DNA of 64,000 bases from Neolewinella antarctica (GTDB lineage: Bacteria > Bacteroidota > Bacteroidia > Chitinophagales > Saprospiraceae), in contig NZ_JAATJH010000001.1 in assembly GCF_011927835.1 (NCBI RefSeq), positions 248,001 through 312,000 on the forward strand, written 5' to 3'. Shown in pieces: positions 50,751 to 58,726 of this stretch. Positions within the stretch are counted from its first letter, which is position 1; the number at the start of each line of letters is the position of its first letter. Position numbers and translations under genes: made by a program. Below the pieces are notes generated by a model, which saw only the letters and a list, made by a program, of their open reading frames with translations, was not told where the DNA came from and did not search any database.

Positions 50751-52433
50751 TTACAAGTCCGTAACGCAGCCTAACGAGGCGCTGGAGACTGACTTTGCGT
50801 ACTTTTTCAGTACGCCGAACTTAGCCCGGGGCTCCGGTGCTACCCAGTTCGCCCGCCTGATAGCGAGTTCTTCGTTGGTAATTTCTACTTCGATCACGTT
50901 TGCCTCCGCGTCAATTCGAATTACGTCACCGTCTTTCAGCAGCGCGATGTTGCCACCCACCATCGCTTCGGGGCTGATGTGGCCCACTACGAAACCGTGG
51001 GTCCCGCCACTAAATCGACCATCGGTGATGAGCGCGACTTTTTTACCCAAGCCCTGTCCCATAATTTCGGAAGTCGGCTTCAGCATTTCAGGCATGCCGG
51101 GGCCTCCTTGCGGACCGCAGTAGCGAATAACTACGACGTCACCTTCCGCAATTTCTCGTCGGCCGATCGCCTGGTTAGCTTCCAATTCGGAGTCAAATAC
51201 TTTCGCCGTGCCCATAAAGTGCAGTCCTTCTTTGCCGGTAATCTTCGCCACGGAACCCTCTGTCGCCAGATTGCCGTAAAGAATTCGCAGGTGACCCGTT
51301 TTCTTAATTGGTTGGTCGAACGGCTTGATGATCTCCTGACCTGCTTTCAGGTCGGTTGCTTCTAGCAGGTTTTCCGCCAGCGTTTTGCCCGTCACCGTTA
51401 GACAGTCGCCGTGGAGGTATCCCTTTTTGAGCAGTTCTTTCATGACCGCCGGCACGCCGCCGACGTAATAAAGATCTTCCATCACGTACTGGCCACTCGG
51501 TTTTAAGTCGGCGATGAACGGAGTGCGTTCCGACACCTTTTGAAAGTCATCGATCGTGATGTCCAACCCCGCCGCGTGGCTCATGGCGAGTAGGTGCAGG
51601 ACGGCGTTGGTGCTACCACCCAGCGCAATCAGCGTGACCATTGCGTTCTCAAAGGCTTTCCGCGTGAGGATATCACTTGGTTTGATGTCCTTTTGTAGCA
51701 AGTTGAGCATGAACTCCCCGGTGCGCCGCGTGTCGGCGCGTTTGTCCGGGTGGTTGGCGGGGATGGAGCTGTTGTAGGGCAGGGCCATGCCCATCGCTTC
51801 GATCGCCGTGGCCATCGTGTTGGCGGTGTACATGCCACCGCAGGCCCCCGCCCCGGGGCAGGCGTGGCGAATCACGCCTTTATAGCGCTCCTCCGTAACC
51901 TCACCCGTCCGGTACTTACCGAGTACTTCGAAGGCCGACACGATGTCGAGTTTATCGTCCTCGTAGCATCCCGGACTGATTGTGCCGCCGAAGTGGAGGA
52001 TGGCCGGGCGGTCCAGGCGACTCAGCGCGATCATCGCCCCGGGCATATTCTTGTCGCAACCCACCACGGTCACCAGGCCATCGTACCACTGCGCGCCGGC
52101 GACGGTCTCGATGGAGTCGGCGATCACGTCGCGGGAGGGTAGGCTGTAGCGCATCCCGGCCGTTCCCATCGAGATGCCGTCACTCACGCCGATCGTGTGG
52201 TAAATCAGGCCAATGAGATCGCGCTGCTCGTTGATACCTTGCTTTACCTCCGCGGCCAGATCGTTGAGGTGCATGTTGCAGGGGTTGCCTTCCCAGCCGG
52301 TGCTCACGACGCCGATCTGGGCTTTTTCCATGTCGGCGTCATCCATGCCCGTTGCGTACAGCATCGCGCGGGCGGCGGGCTGCTCCGGGTTGGAGGTGAC
52401 GTTCTTGGAGTATTTATTTAATTCGTGGGCCAT
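50751..52433 (-). CDS. ilvD: dihydroxy-acid dehydratase
   Basis: 560 residues from the ATG at 52433 (the frame extends upstream to 52529 but that part lies next to a terminator hairpin). An Fe-S dehydratase of the IlvD/Edd family: [52 protein letters not shown] and [19 protein letters not shown]. It makes 2-keto acids in branched-chain amino-acid synthesis. First structural gene of the ilvD-ilvB-ilvN operon and preceded by an attenuator. Confidence 0.95.
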   Translation of the reverse strand: MAHELNKYSKNVTSNPEQPAARAMLYATGMDDADMEKAQIGVVSTGWEGNPCNMHLNDLAAEVKQGINEQRDLIGLIYHTIGVSDGISMGTAGMRYSLPSRDVIADSIETVAGAQWYDGLVTVVGCDKNMPGAMIALSRLDRPAILHFGGTISPGCYEDDKLDIVSAFEVLGKYRTGEVTEERYKGVIRHACPGAGACGGMYTANTMATAIEAMGMALPYNSSIPANHPDKRADTRRTGEFMLNLLQKDIKPSDILTRKAFENAMVTLIALGGSTNAVLHLLAMSHAAGLDITIDDFQKVSERTPFIADLKPSGQYVMEDLYYVGGVPAVMKELLKKGYLHGDCLTVTGKTLAENLLEATDLKAGQEIIKPFDQPIKKTGHLRILYGNLATEGSVAKITGKEGLHFMGTAKVFDSELEANQAIGRREIAEGDVVVIRYCGPQGGPGMPEMLKPTSEIMGQGLGKKVALITDGRFSGGTHGFVVGHISPEAMVGGNIALLKDGDVIRIDAEANVIEVEITNEELAIRRANWVAPEPRAKFGVLKKYAKSVSSASLGCVTDL

Positions 52434-52456
52434 TGTAATTGGGTAGAAAGTGGGGC

Positions 52457-52475
52457 GTCCCGACTTAGTCGGGAC
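52457..52475. repeat. short palindrome GTCCCGACT..
   Basis: GTCCCGACTTAGTCGGGAC, 23 bp upstream of the ilvD start. The near-identical GTCCCGCACTCAGTCGGGAC occurs at about 54310. Confidence 0.55.
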
Positions 52476-52527
52476 CGGTGCAAGGTGAATTTGGTGGGGG
52501 CAGAGGATTGGAGCTTGTACGTAAAAC

Positions 52528-52561
52528 AAAAGCCGCTTTCCGGTAAAGGAAAGCGGCTTTT
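52528..52561 (-). terminator. attenuator terminator of the ilv operon
   Basis: AAAAGCCGCTTTCC and GGAAAGCGGCTTTT pair perfectly around six bases; on the minus strand it is followed by GTTTTAC. It begins 15 nt after the stop of the branched-chain-rich leader peptide and lies about 95 nt before ilvD. Confidence 0.82.
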
Positions 52562-52576
52562 GCGTTGCGAATTATG

Positions 52577-52657
52577 CTATGCGGCCTTCCTGACGTCGGT
52601 GATCGGAATCACCACGATTAACGGGAGGGTCAGTAATAAAATAGCAAACGTATTCAT
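52577..52657 (-). CDS. ilv operon leader peptide
   Basis: 26 residues starting at the ATG at 52657. Twelve are Ile, Leu or Val, in runs (ILLL, LPLIVVIPI), ending DVRKAA. Position, size and composition match ilvL-type leader peptides of enteric bacteria: scarcity of branched-chain amino acids would stall the ribosome and prevent formation of the terminator just downstream. A CGGGTA/TACCCG hairpin covers the region just before its start, and GGTGAT/ATCACC (52598-52613) forms another within it. The start has a TACATTGC box nearby. Strongly suggestive; no family name is needed. Confidence 0.78.
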   Translation of the reverse strand: MNTFAILLLTLPLIVVIPITDVRKAA

Positions 52658-52748
52658 CTTCGGGTAATTGATTATACCCGCAATGTAGGAAAGTCCGGTA
52701 CCGCGTCGTGACCTTGCTTCGCCACGAATTACGACGGCAAAAGTGCCG

Positions 52749-53432
52749 TTAGTACCGTTTTTTATCAAAACGAAAGGTAGCCTGGATTCCTAGCTGGTAG
52801 CTCATTAGTTGGTCATTGTCATTCCCTAACGTGACGGGGTTGCCAGTTCCGTCCGTAGACTTCAAACTGGCGTAAGGGGAACGCCCCCGGCGTACCGTAG
52901 CGATTGGCGTCAAGGTTAGCAGGTTCGAAACACCGATGTCGAGGCCGATGCCACCACCGTAAACGAAAGCCGTTTCCGCTAAATCAGCGGCAATGCCACC
53001 ATTAGACCGCACACTTCTCCGCGCTATCCCCGGAAATAATTGCACGAAGAAGCCTTTTTCCAACTTGGGGCCCTGTTTACCGAACGTTGGACAGCCACAA
53101 TCGCCACCAAAATCAAAGGGATACACGTTAACTTCAAATTGAAAACCGAAATCCTGGAAGGTGACGGCCGGTCCAGCGTTGAATGCATCAATACTCGCCC
53201 CGGCGTAAAACACCGTAGGCTGGAACTCAATCCGCTTATTCGGCAATCGGAACCAGTAGTGCGCCTGAATTTCGTACCCATTGTCAATCGGAAATACATC
53301 ATAGGGTAACCCGTCGACCAGCGCCTCACCATTAATGTTGTTGATGTTATAAGTTGTCGTTACCCCGAACTGAGCGGTAAGTGGAAGCGACAGAAATGCT
53401 GCAAACAGGGAAAGTAAAAGTGTGCGGTTCAT
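52749..53432 (-). CDS. outer-membrane beta-barrel-like protein
   Basis: 227 residues from the ATG at 53432. Signal peptide (TLLLSLFAAFLSLPLTAQ) then alternating strands (YEIQAHYWFRLPNKRIEFQP, DFGFQFEVNVYPFDFGGDCG, AFVYGGGIGLDIGVSNLLTL) ending LGIQATFRFDKKRY, typical of small Bacteroidota porin-family barrels. Function unknown. The gene upstream at 53513-54203 is a frameshifted paralogue. Confidence 0.82.
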   Translation of the reverse strand: MNRTLLLSLFAAFLSLPLTAQFGVTTTYNINNINGEALVDGLPYDVFPIDNGYEIQAHYWFRLPNKRIEFQPTVFYAGASIDAFNAGPAVTFQDFGFQFEVNVYPFDFGGDCGCPTFGKQGPKLEKGFFVQLFPGIARRSVRSNGGIAADLAETAFVYGGGIGLDIGVSNLLTLTPIATVRRGRSPYASLKSTDGTGNPVTLGNDNDQLMSYQLGIQATFRFDKKRY

Positions 53433-53512
53433 AGGGGTTTTTTTAAGCAAACGATTTTGGCCATCCGGGATTGCGGCTACGGAGAACGTTAAGATTCGCC
53501 TGAAGTCCGCCG

Positions 53513-54203
53513 CTATCGCTTACCGTCCAGGTGAATGGTAGCCTGAAGCCCCGGTTGCAAAGTTGTCAGTGTGGTGCCTCGGTCGCCGTCGCTAATCAAT
53601 TGGGTAACGTCCGTCAACTCATCAAACTCAAAAGGACTTGCGCCACGGCGAAAGGTAGCGACTGGCGTAAGGGTGAGTGATTTAGAGACACCGAAATCCA
53701 GGCCGATGCCACCACCGTAGAAAAACGTATTTTCGTACGTTTGAAGGTCTGAGACATTACCGGATACACTCCGCCGGATAACCCCGGGGAAGAGCTGAAC
53801 GAAGAACCCTTTTCTCAGCTTGAGCCCTTGCTTACCGAACGTCGGCCGGTCACCATTCCCCCTCAGATCAAAGGGGGTAGATGTTTACCTCGAACTGAAA
53901 ACCGTAATCCCGGATATTGTAGAACTGGTCAGAGAAAAACCCCTCAAGGCCAATCGTAGTCCCAGCATAAAACACGGTTGGCTGAAATTCAATTCTTTTC
54001 TTAGGTAGGCGGAACCAATAGTGTGCCTGTAGCTCAACTCCATCCTCTATTGGATAACTGTAGTTATCGCGCACTTCGCTAGAATTGGCGCGGATATTGT
54101 TGAAGTTGTAGAACGCCGTCACCCCGAACTGAGCCGAAAGGGGTAGGGCCGTACAAGTCAAAAACATCAGGAACCAAAAGGAACGCTTGGTGGAATTTTT
54201 CAT
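53513..54203 (-). pseudogene. frameshifted paralogue of the beta-barrel protein
   Basis: An intact first part (signal peptide TCTALPLSAQFGVTAFYNFN, then ELQAHYWFRLPKKRIEFQPT and DYGFQFEVNIYP) stops at 53868-53870. Removing one base from the run of five G at 53873-53877 restores a frame that continues FDLRGNGDRPTFGKQGLKLR, KGFFVQLFPGVIRRSVSGN, FFYGGGIGLDFGVSKSLTLT and ends at the TAG at 53513, matching the neighbour throughout. So this is one gene broken by a single inserted base, either real (recent decay or phase variation in a homopolymer) or a sequencing error. Confidence 0.85.
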
Positions 54204-54288
54204 CGGTAGGGTAATAGGGTATTCGAATCTGGTGCAAAATCAAAAGTTTTGTCAACCTAAAAATACTGCTTCTTCCCTAACTTACTCC

Positions 54289-54298
54289 GCACCCGCGA
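54289..54298 (+). repeat. half copy of the 16-bp GC repeat
   Basis: GCACCCGCGA only, then divergence. Intergenic, next to a MITE-like element and a GTCCCG palindrome. Confidence 0.4.
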
Positions 54299-54341
54299 AG
54301 CCAAAGCAAGTCCCGCACTCAGTCGGGACGACCACGCCCAT

Positions 54342-54545
54342 AGGGCAAACGAATCAAAACAATTACTACCCTCAAATAAGTGACAATCATGTAAAACGAA
54401 CGCAGTGGGCTGCCAAATGCGGTAGCTAAATTAAGAATCAAATATCGAGAGCACGAAGTACAGCGCAGCTAACCAAGTGCACGAAGTACTGCGCAGCAAA
54501 TCGCCAATCAAAAACGCAGCTTACGCAGTTTGGTGCGTTTGCCCT
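54342..54545. mobile_element. MITE-like element, copy 3 (204 bp, inverted)
   Basis: Ends AGGGCAAACG and CGTTTGCCCT. Its reverse complement aligns along the whole of 13750-13926, including GTAAGCTGCGTTTT, GCGATTTGCTGCGC, TTAGCTACCGCATT, CACTGCGTTCGTTTTAC and GATTGTCAC-TATTTGAGGG. It has an extra 27-bp tandem duplication around CGAAGTACTGCGCAGC. It ends 18 bp before the stop of the trehalose gene. Confidence 0.85.
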
Positions 54546-54562
54546 AACCACGGCCAGGCAAT

Positions 54563-56743
54563 CTATTTAATCAGGCTCGTAAATAACTTACGTACCTCCT
54601 GCACGCCGGAAACGCTGTATTTAGCTCCCGTCCGGTCCAGTCCGACCTTGATGCTGACGCCATCTTTCGGTAATGCCTTGAAAATGTCTTCGTCCGTGGC
54701 GTCGTCGCCGATGCCGAGAATGAAACCGTACTTGTCTTTTTGCACGAAATGACTCGTCGCTTTGCCCTTATTGACGCCGGCGTTTTTGATTTCCACGACC
54801 TTGTTACCTTCCAGTACTTGGAGATCCTGGTTCTGGATCAGGTAGCTCAGCATATCACGGAATTCCCGGACGCGCTTCTGCCCCAGGTCCCGATCAATGC
54901 TCCGGTAATGCCAGGCTAGGCTGTAATCTTTTTCCTCAATGAAGGACCCCGGCGTGCGCGCCACGAGGTTTTCCAACAGTTCGCGGACCTTGGGCATCCA
55001 GCCATCGACGACGTTGGGGTTGAGGTGCCACTCGCCGTCCTCCTTCATCCAGACGCCGTGCTCGGCGGCCATCTCCACGTCGAGGTGGCCCAGCCATTTC
55101 TCGAGTGTCTTCTTGTCGCGTCCGCTGTTGATGACGACGTTGTTCTTCGGGTCGGCGGCTAGGCCGGAAAGAATGCTGATGACTTCATCGTCGGGGCTGA
55201 CGGCCTGCGGGTCTTCGTTGAAGCCCATGAGCGTGCCGTCGTAGTCGATGAACAAGAGTCGCTTGTCGGCCCGCACGTAGCGGTCCGTAACGGAGGTCAG
55301 CGCGTCGCCGCTGAGGTGCGTGGTACTACCCATCTTATTTCTTTCTTTGAGTTTGCTTTGTTCTTTGATGAAGGTCGCCGCCCAGTGTTTGACGTCGTAG
55401 CGCTTGAGCTTTTCCTGCATGTTTTCCATGCGCTCGGCTTTCTCTTCGGCCGACATCTCGAGGGCCTCCAGCAGTGCTTCCTCGATTTCCTGGTGGCTCT
55501 GGGGGTTGACGGTCAGTGCACCATCGTTGAGTTCGTAGACCGCGCCGGCCATTTCACTCAGGATGAGTACGCCGTCCTTCGTGTCTTCCTTGGCGGCCAC
55601 GTATTCTTTGGCCACCAAGTTCATACCGTCGCGCAGGGGCGTGATGAGCGCAATGTCCGCCTCCCGGTAAAGGGTAGTCAGCGAGGCGAAATTCAGCGAG
55701 CGGTAGTAGTAGTAGTGGATCGGCATCCAATCGAAGGTGCCGTACTGAGAGTTGATCTGGCTGACGAGGACGTCGACCTCCGCCTTCAGGCTTTGGTACT
55801 GATCGACGTTCGCCCGGCTCGGCACCACGATCATGATCAGGTTGACTTTTCCGCTGTACTGCGGGTTGTTGCGGATGAAGCGACCGAAGGCGCTCACGCG
55901 TTGTGGGATTCCCTTGGTGTAATCCAGGCGGTCGACGCTCAGGACGATTTTCCGACTGGCGTGTAACCTGCGGATCTCCCCGCTGCCCTTGTCGTCCTCG
56001 GCGTTCACGTCCGGGTGGGCGTACTTCTCGTAATTAATCCCCATCGGGAAGACGTCCACGTTGATTTCCCGCTCGTCGATGTGCAGCCGCCCGAAGACGT
56101 GCTCGTAGCCGGAAATTCGGTAGGCGGCCGACAGGAAGTGACGCATGTAACCGAAGGTGTGAAAACCAATTTGGTCGCTACCCAGGATACCGTCGAGTAT
56201 TTGCTTACGCCACGGTAGAATTCGGAATACCTCGTAGCTCGGGAAGGGGATGTGCAGGAAAAAACCGATGCTGATGTTCGGGAACTTATCCCGAATCATC
56301 TGCGGCAACAACATGAGCTGGTAATCGTGTACCCAGACCATGTCGCCGTCCCGCAGGTGCTTCTCGGTCTCCTGAAAGAACTTGAAGTTGACCTCCTGGT
56401 AGGCATCCCACATGTCGTCGTTGTACGTCGTGTACTCCGTGAAGTAGTGGAAGTGAGGCCAAATAGTCTTGTTGCTGAAGCCTTCGTAGTACAGTTCGAT
56501 TTCGCGTGGGGTGAGAAAGACCGGCGCTAGCTTTTGCCCCGCCAGGTCGCGGCGGACGCTCTCTTTCTCCCACTCATCCGTAATGTCAACGCCTGGCCAG
56601 CCGATCCAGAGCTTGTTGTAGCTCTCGTCGAGGGAGTTCAGCCCCGTGGCCAGGCCGCCCGCGCTCGGGTGGTAGTGCAGTTCGCCGGCGGACCGATTGA
56701 TGGTGACCGGCAGCCGGTTGGATATTATAACGAGTCGGGACAT
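54563..56743 (-). CDS. bifunctional trehalose-6-phosphate synthase/phosphatase
   Basis: 726 residues. The N-terminal GT20 domain (IISNRLPVTINRSAGELHYH, WVHDYQLMLLPQMIRDKFP, VDRLDYTKGIPQRVSAF, ITPLRDGMNLVAKEYVA) makes trehalose-6-phosphate from UDP-glucose and glucose-6-phosphate. The C-terminal HAD domain (RLLFIDYDGTLMGF near residue 490, then GDDATDEDIFKAL) removes the phosphate. Fused OtsA-OtsB proteins are frequent in Bacteroidota. Supplies the osmolyte trehalose. Monocistronic; a MITE-like element lies immediately downstream. Confidence 0.94.
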   Translation of the reverse strand: MSRLVIISNRLPVTINRSAGELHYHPSAGGLATGLNSLDESYNKLWIGWPGVDITDEWEKESVRRDLAGQKLAPVFLTPREIELYYEGFSNKTIWPHFHYFTEYTTYNDDMWDAYQEVNFKFFQETEKHLRDGDMVWVHDYQLMLLPQMIRDKFPNISIGFFLHIPFPSYEVFRILPWRKQILDGILGSDQIGFHTFGYMRHFLSAAYRISGYEHVFGRLHIDEREINVDVFPMGINYEKYAHPDVNAEDDKGSGEIRRLHASRKIVLSVDRLDYTKGIPQRVSAFGRFIRNNPQYSGKVNLIMIVVPSRANVDQYQSLKAEVDVLVSQINSQYGTFDWMPIHYYYYRSLNFASLTTLYREADIALITPLRDGMNLVAKEYVAAKEDTKDGVLILSEMAGAVYELNDGALTVNPQSHQEIEEALLEALEMSAEEKAERMENMQEKLKRYDVKHWAATFIKEQSKLKERNKMGSTTHLSGDALTSVTDRYVRADKRLLFIDYDGTLMGFNEDPQAVSPDDEVISILSGLAADPKNNVVINSGRDKKTLEKWLGHLDVEMAAEHGVWMKEDGEWHLNPNVVDGWMPKVRELLENLVARTPGSFIEEKDYSLAWHYRSIDRDLGQKRVREFRDMLSYLIQNQDLQVLEGNKVVEIKNAGVNKGKATSHFVQKDKYGFILGIGDDATDEDIFKALPKDGVSIKVGLDRTGAKYSVSGVQEVRKLFTSLIK

Positions 56744-56844
56744 AGATGCTGGCTGGGTGTGGACGAAACGAACGGTTCCGTTAAATGGCCTGTAGCCATT
56801 CGAAGGCGTAAGAAGGCCATTTTTGTTCGGAAAACGAAATAAAA

Positions 56845-56876
56845 AACGGCCGTTACTCCCGGGAGTAACGGCCGTT
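56845..56876 (-). terminator. 32-bp perfect palindrome terminator
   Basis: Half-site AACGGCCGTTACTCCC, perfectly palindromic without a loop. On the minus strand it is followed by a T-run; it ends the unknown gene at 56929-58332. Confidence 0.85.
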
Positions 56877-56928
56877 CCGTCGGGCAGGCAAAAAAAAACC
56901 TACGTTTTTACGTTCGTACGGGCCTCAC

Positions 56929-58332
56929 TTAAGCCTCCACCTTCTTCTTCCGCGGGGTCTTGAAGAATTCCTTCAGTTCTTTCTCCGACATGAAACCGTA
57001 ATCCTGCCAGGTCGTCATCGTGATTTTCTTGATGTCGCGGTAGTCCTTGCCGCGCTTGTTGGTATACACCTTCGTCAGGCGCTTGGTGTACCGCTTGGCC
57101 AGCGCACGCAAGTCCTGGTTAAAGGATTCGCTGCCAAAGATTTTGATGTAGCTCGGGAACTGCTTACCGGTCACCTCGAACCACTGCTGGTAGGAAGCCT
57201 CCTCGGTACCGAACCCTTCGGCAAGTTGCTTGAAGTATTGCAAAATTGACTCGCGGACGTTCGCGGCGAAAGTGCTCAGGCCGGAGTGCTTGGCCAGTTC
57301 TTCGGCGATGGCGGCCTGCACGTCCGGGTTCACGTAACCATCGTTGTGGATTTTGTCCGTCAGGTTGAAGTACGCCGTCAGTTCGTCGTCGATGTTGCGG
57401 CTGATGACGCTTCCCAGGTTGAGTTCCTGCTCCTTACCGAAGGGGAAGTCCCGTTCTTTTTTGAGTTCGAGGATGGTGGACAAAATCTCGCTGCTCGTCT
57501 GCGCCGGGTTCGCGTTGCGTTCGCGGTTAAGGACCGTCATCAGTTCACCGCGGTCGTCCGGCGTCTGCTCGAAAAAAGTACCGTAGAAAACGATCGGGCG
57601 CAGGATTTCTTTGCGACCCTTAAAGTCGTCCTCGGTGATCATCGCGTGCAGGGTGGGGGCGATGGCGGCGTTATCGAGCTCACCGCTGACGCGGAACTGG
57701 AGAAAATCGTTCGTGGCCTTGATGTAGGTCGTCAGTTCCGGCCCTTCGAGCGGGAAGGCGGCGTAGTGGTAGTTGCGCCCCTTGAACTGTCGTGCGTAGC
57801 GGAGGAAAATACGGCGGCGGCCGTCGAGCGTCCGCGCGTCGCTGGCGCGCTGCGCCTGGAGGAACTGACGCACCCGCTTGCTGCTGATTCCGTCAACGAG
57901 GTTCGTCACGAAAATATCCGAGCTGAGGGCGAAACCGACTTGGACTGACTGCCCGATCCGGCTCTTGATCTGGTCGAAATTGCTGTTCTGCGCGATTGAC
58001 TCCAGGATGGCACCGTAGTGATCGTTCTGCCGGGCGTAATAGAAAAGGTCGGTAATCTCGCCGCGTAGCACCGAGTAGCCGAGGATGCGCGGTAGGAATA
58101 GTCCTTCGAACCGTTCGTCGAGTAGTGTTTTTTCGAACGCCTCAATTTCCAGCGGGCTGTAATCGATTAACTGCTGGTGGGCCTGCTCGATTTGGGGTTC
58201 GAACTCGGCCTTCAGCGCTTCGTAGTAGGCATCTTCTTCCTCCTCCAGGTAAGTGGCGAGGTTGGGGCTGGCCTGGATGGCTACGGCAATCGCTTCCAGG
58301 TGTTGCTGGTAAGCTTCGTTTAGTGGGTACAT
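56929..58332 (-). CDS. conserved-looking helical protein, unknown
   Basis: 467 residues from the ATG at 58332; the frame extends to 58539, but that part holds a promoter, the 16-bp repeat and a terminator hairpin. Largely alpha-helical, acidic N-terminus (YLEEEEDAYYEALKAEFEPQ), no signal peptide or membrane segment, and a basic tail (FFKTPRKKKVEA). I recognise no family. It lies between otsAB-type and ppk1 genes. A start at 58386 (MPKDALPGFLL) cannot be excluded. Confidence 0.7.
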   Translation of the reverse strand: MYPLNEAYQQHLEAIAVAIQASPNLATYLEEEEDAYYEALKAEFEPQIEQAHQQLIDYSPLEIEAFEKTLLDERFEGLFLPRILGYSVLRGEITDLFYYARQNDHYGAILESIAQNSNFDQIKSRIGQSVQVGFALSSDIFVTNLVDGISSKRVRQFLQAQRASDARTLDGRRRIFLRYARQFKGRNYHYAAFPLEGPELTTYIKATNDFLQFRVSGELDNAAIAPTLHAMITEDDFKGRKEILRPIVFYGTFFEQTPDDRGELMTVLNRERNANPAQTSSEILSTILELKKERDFPFGKEQELNLGSVISRNIDDELTAYFNLTDKIHNDGYVNPDVQAAIAEELAKHSGLSTFAANVRESILQYFKQLAEGFGTEEASYQQWFEVTGKQFPSYIKIFGSESFNQDLRALAKRYTKRLTKVYTNKRGKDYRDIKKITMTTWQDYGFMSEKELKEFFKTPRKKKVEA

Positions 58333-58363
58333 GGGTAAAGTATCTGGTGGTCGTAAAAGAAAA

Positions 58364-58393
58364 CCTGGTAATGCGTCTTTCGGCATTACCAGG
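58364..58393 (-). terminator. terminator within the leader of the unknown gene
   Basis: CCTGGTAATGC and GCATTACCAGG pair perfectly, with TTTTCTTTT directly after on the minus strand. A TATCTTCG -7 box (58427-58420) puts the transcription start near 58413, so the terminator falls inside the 5' leader, 32 nt before the ATG. It could work as an attenuator. Confidence 0.65.
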
Positions 58394-58419
58394 TTCTTGC
58401 GCTCCCGTGAACGCTGGGG

Positions 58420-58427
58420 CGAAGATA
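58420..58427 (-). promoter_or_regulatory. -7 box TATCTTCG
   Basis: One mismatch to TAnnTTTG, minus strand, upstream of the leader terminator. Confidence 0.45.
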
Positions 58428-58475
58428 AGGCTTTAGGTTGACACGGCCGGTATGCGGGGCGGGGCAAATGATGTT

Positions 58476-58491
58476 GCGCGGTCGCGGGTGC
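58476..58491 (-). repeat. exact 16-bp GC repeat (intergenic)
   Basis: GCGCGGTCGCGGGTGC, upstream of the promoter of the unknown gene. If the frame were translated it would read APATA, but the promoter lies downstream of it. Confidence 0.85.
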
Positions 58492-58550
58492 CGGGAAATT
58501 GGTGAGCGCGGTGAACGGAAGACGCTTTTCCTCACGCAATTACTTCGCAC

Positions 58551-58575
58551 CGCCCCCGGTAGCTAGCGGGGTGCC
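58551..58575. repeat. imperfect CCCCG..CGGGG palindrome
   Basis: CGCCCCCGGTAGCTAGCGGG followed by GTGCC; a relative of the palindromes at 27329, 36181 and 17551. It lies in the 394-bp gap upstream of ppk1, which holds no gene. Confidence 0.4.
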
Positions 58576-58726
58576 CACCGCTGAACTCAATGGTAAAGCA
58601 AAACCGCATTTTAGTGGGTGATTTGCGCAAGCCCAAAAATTTAACCTGCCACTAATGCTATCTTACCGCCCAATTCCGAACCTACGGTAGGTCGCGAAGT
58701 AGATCACGCTAAACTCTCCTATTCCC

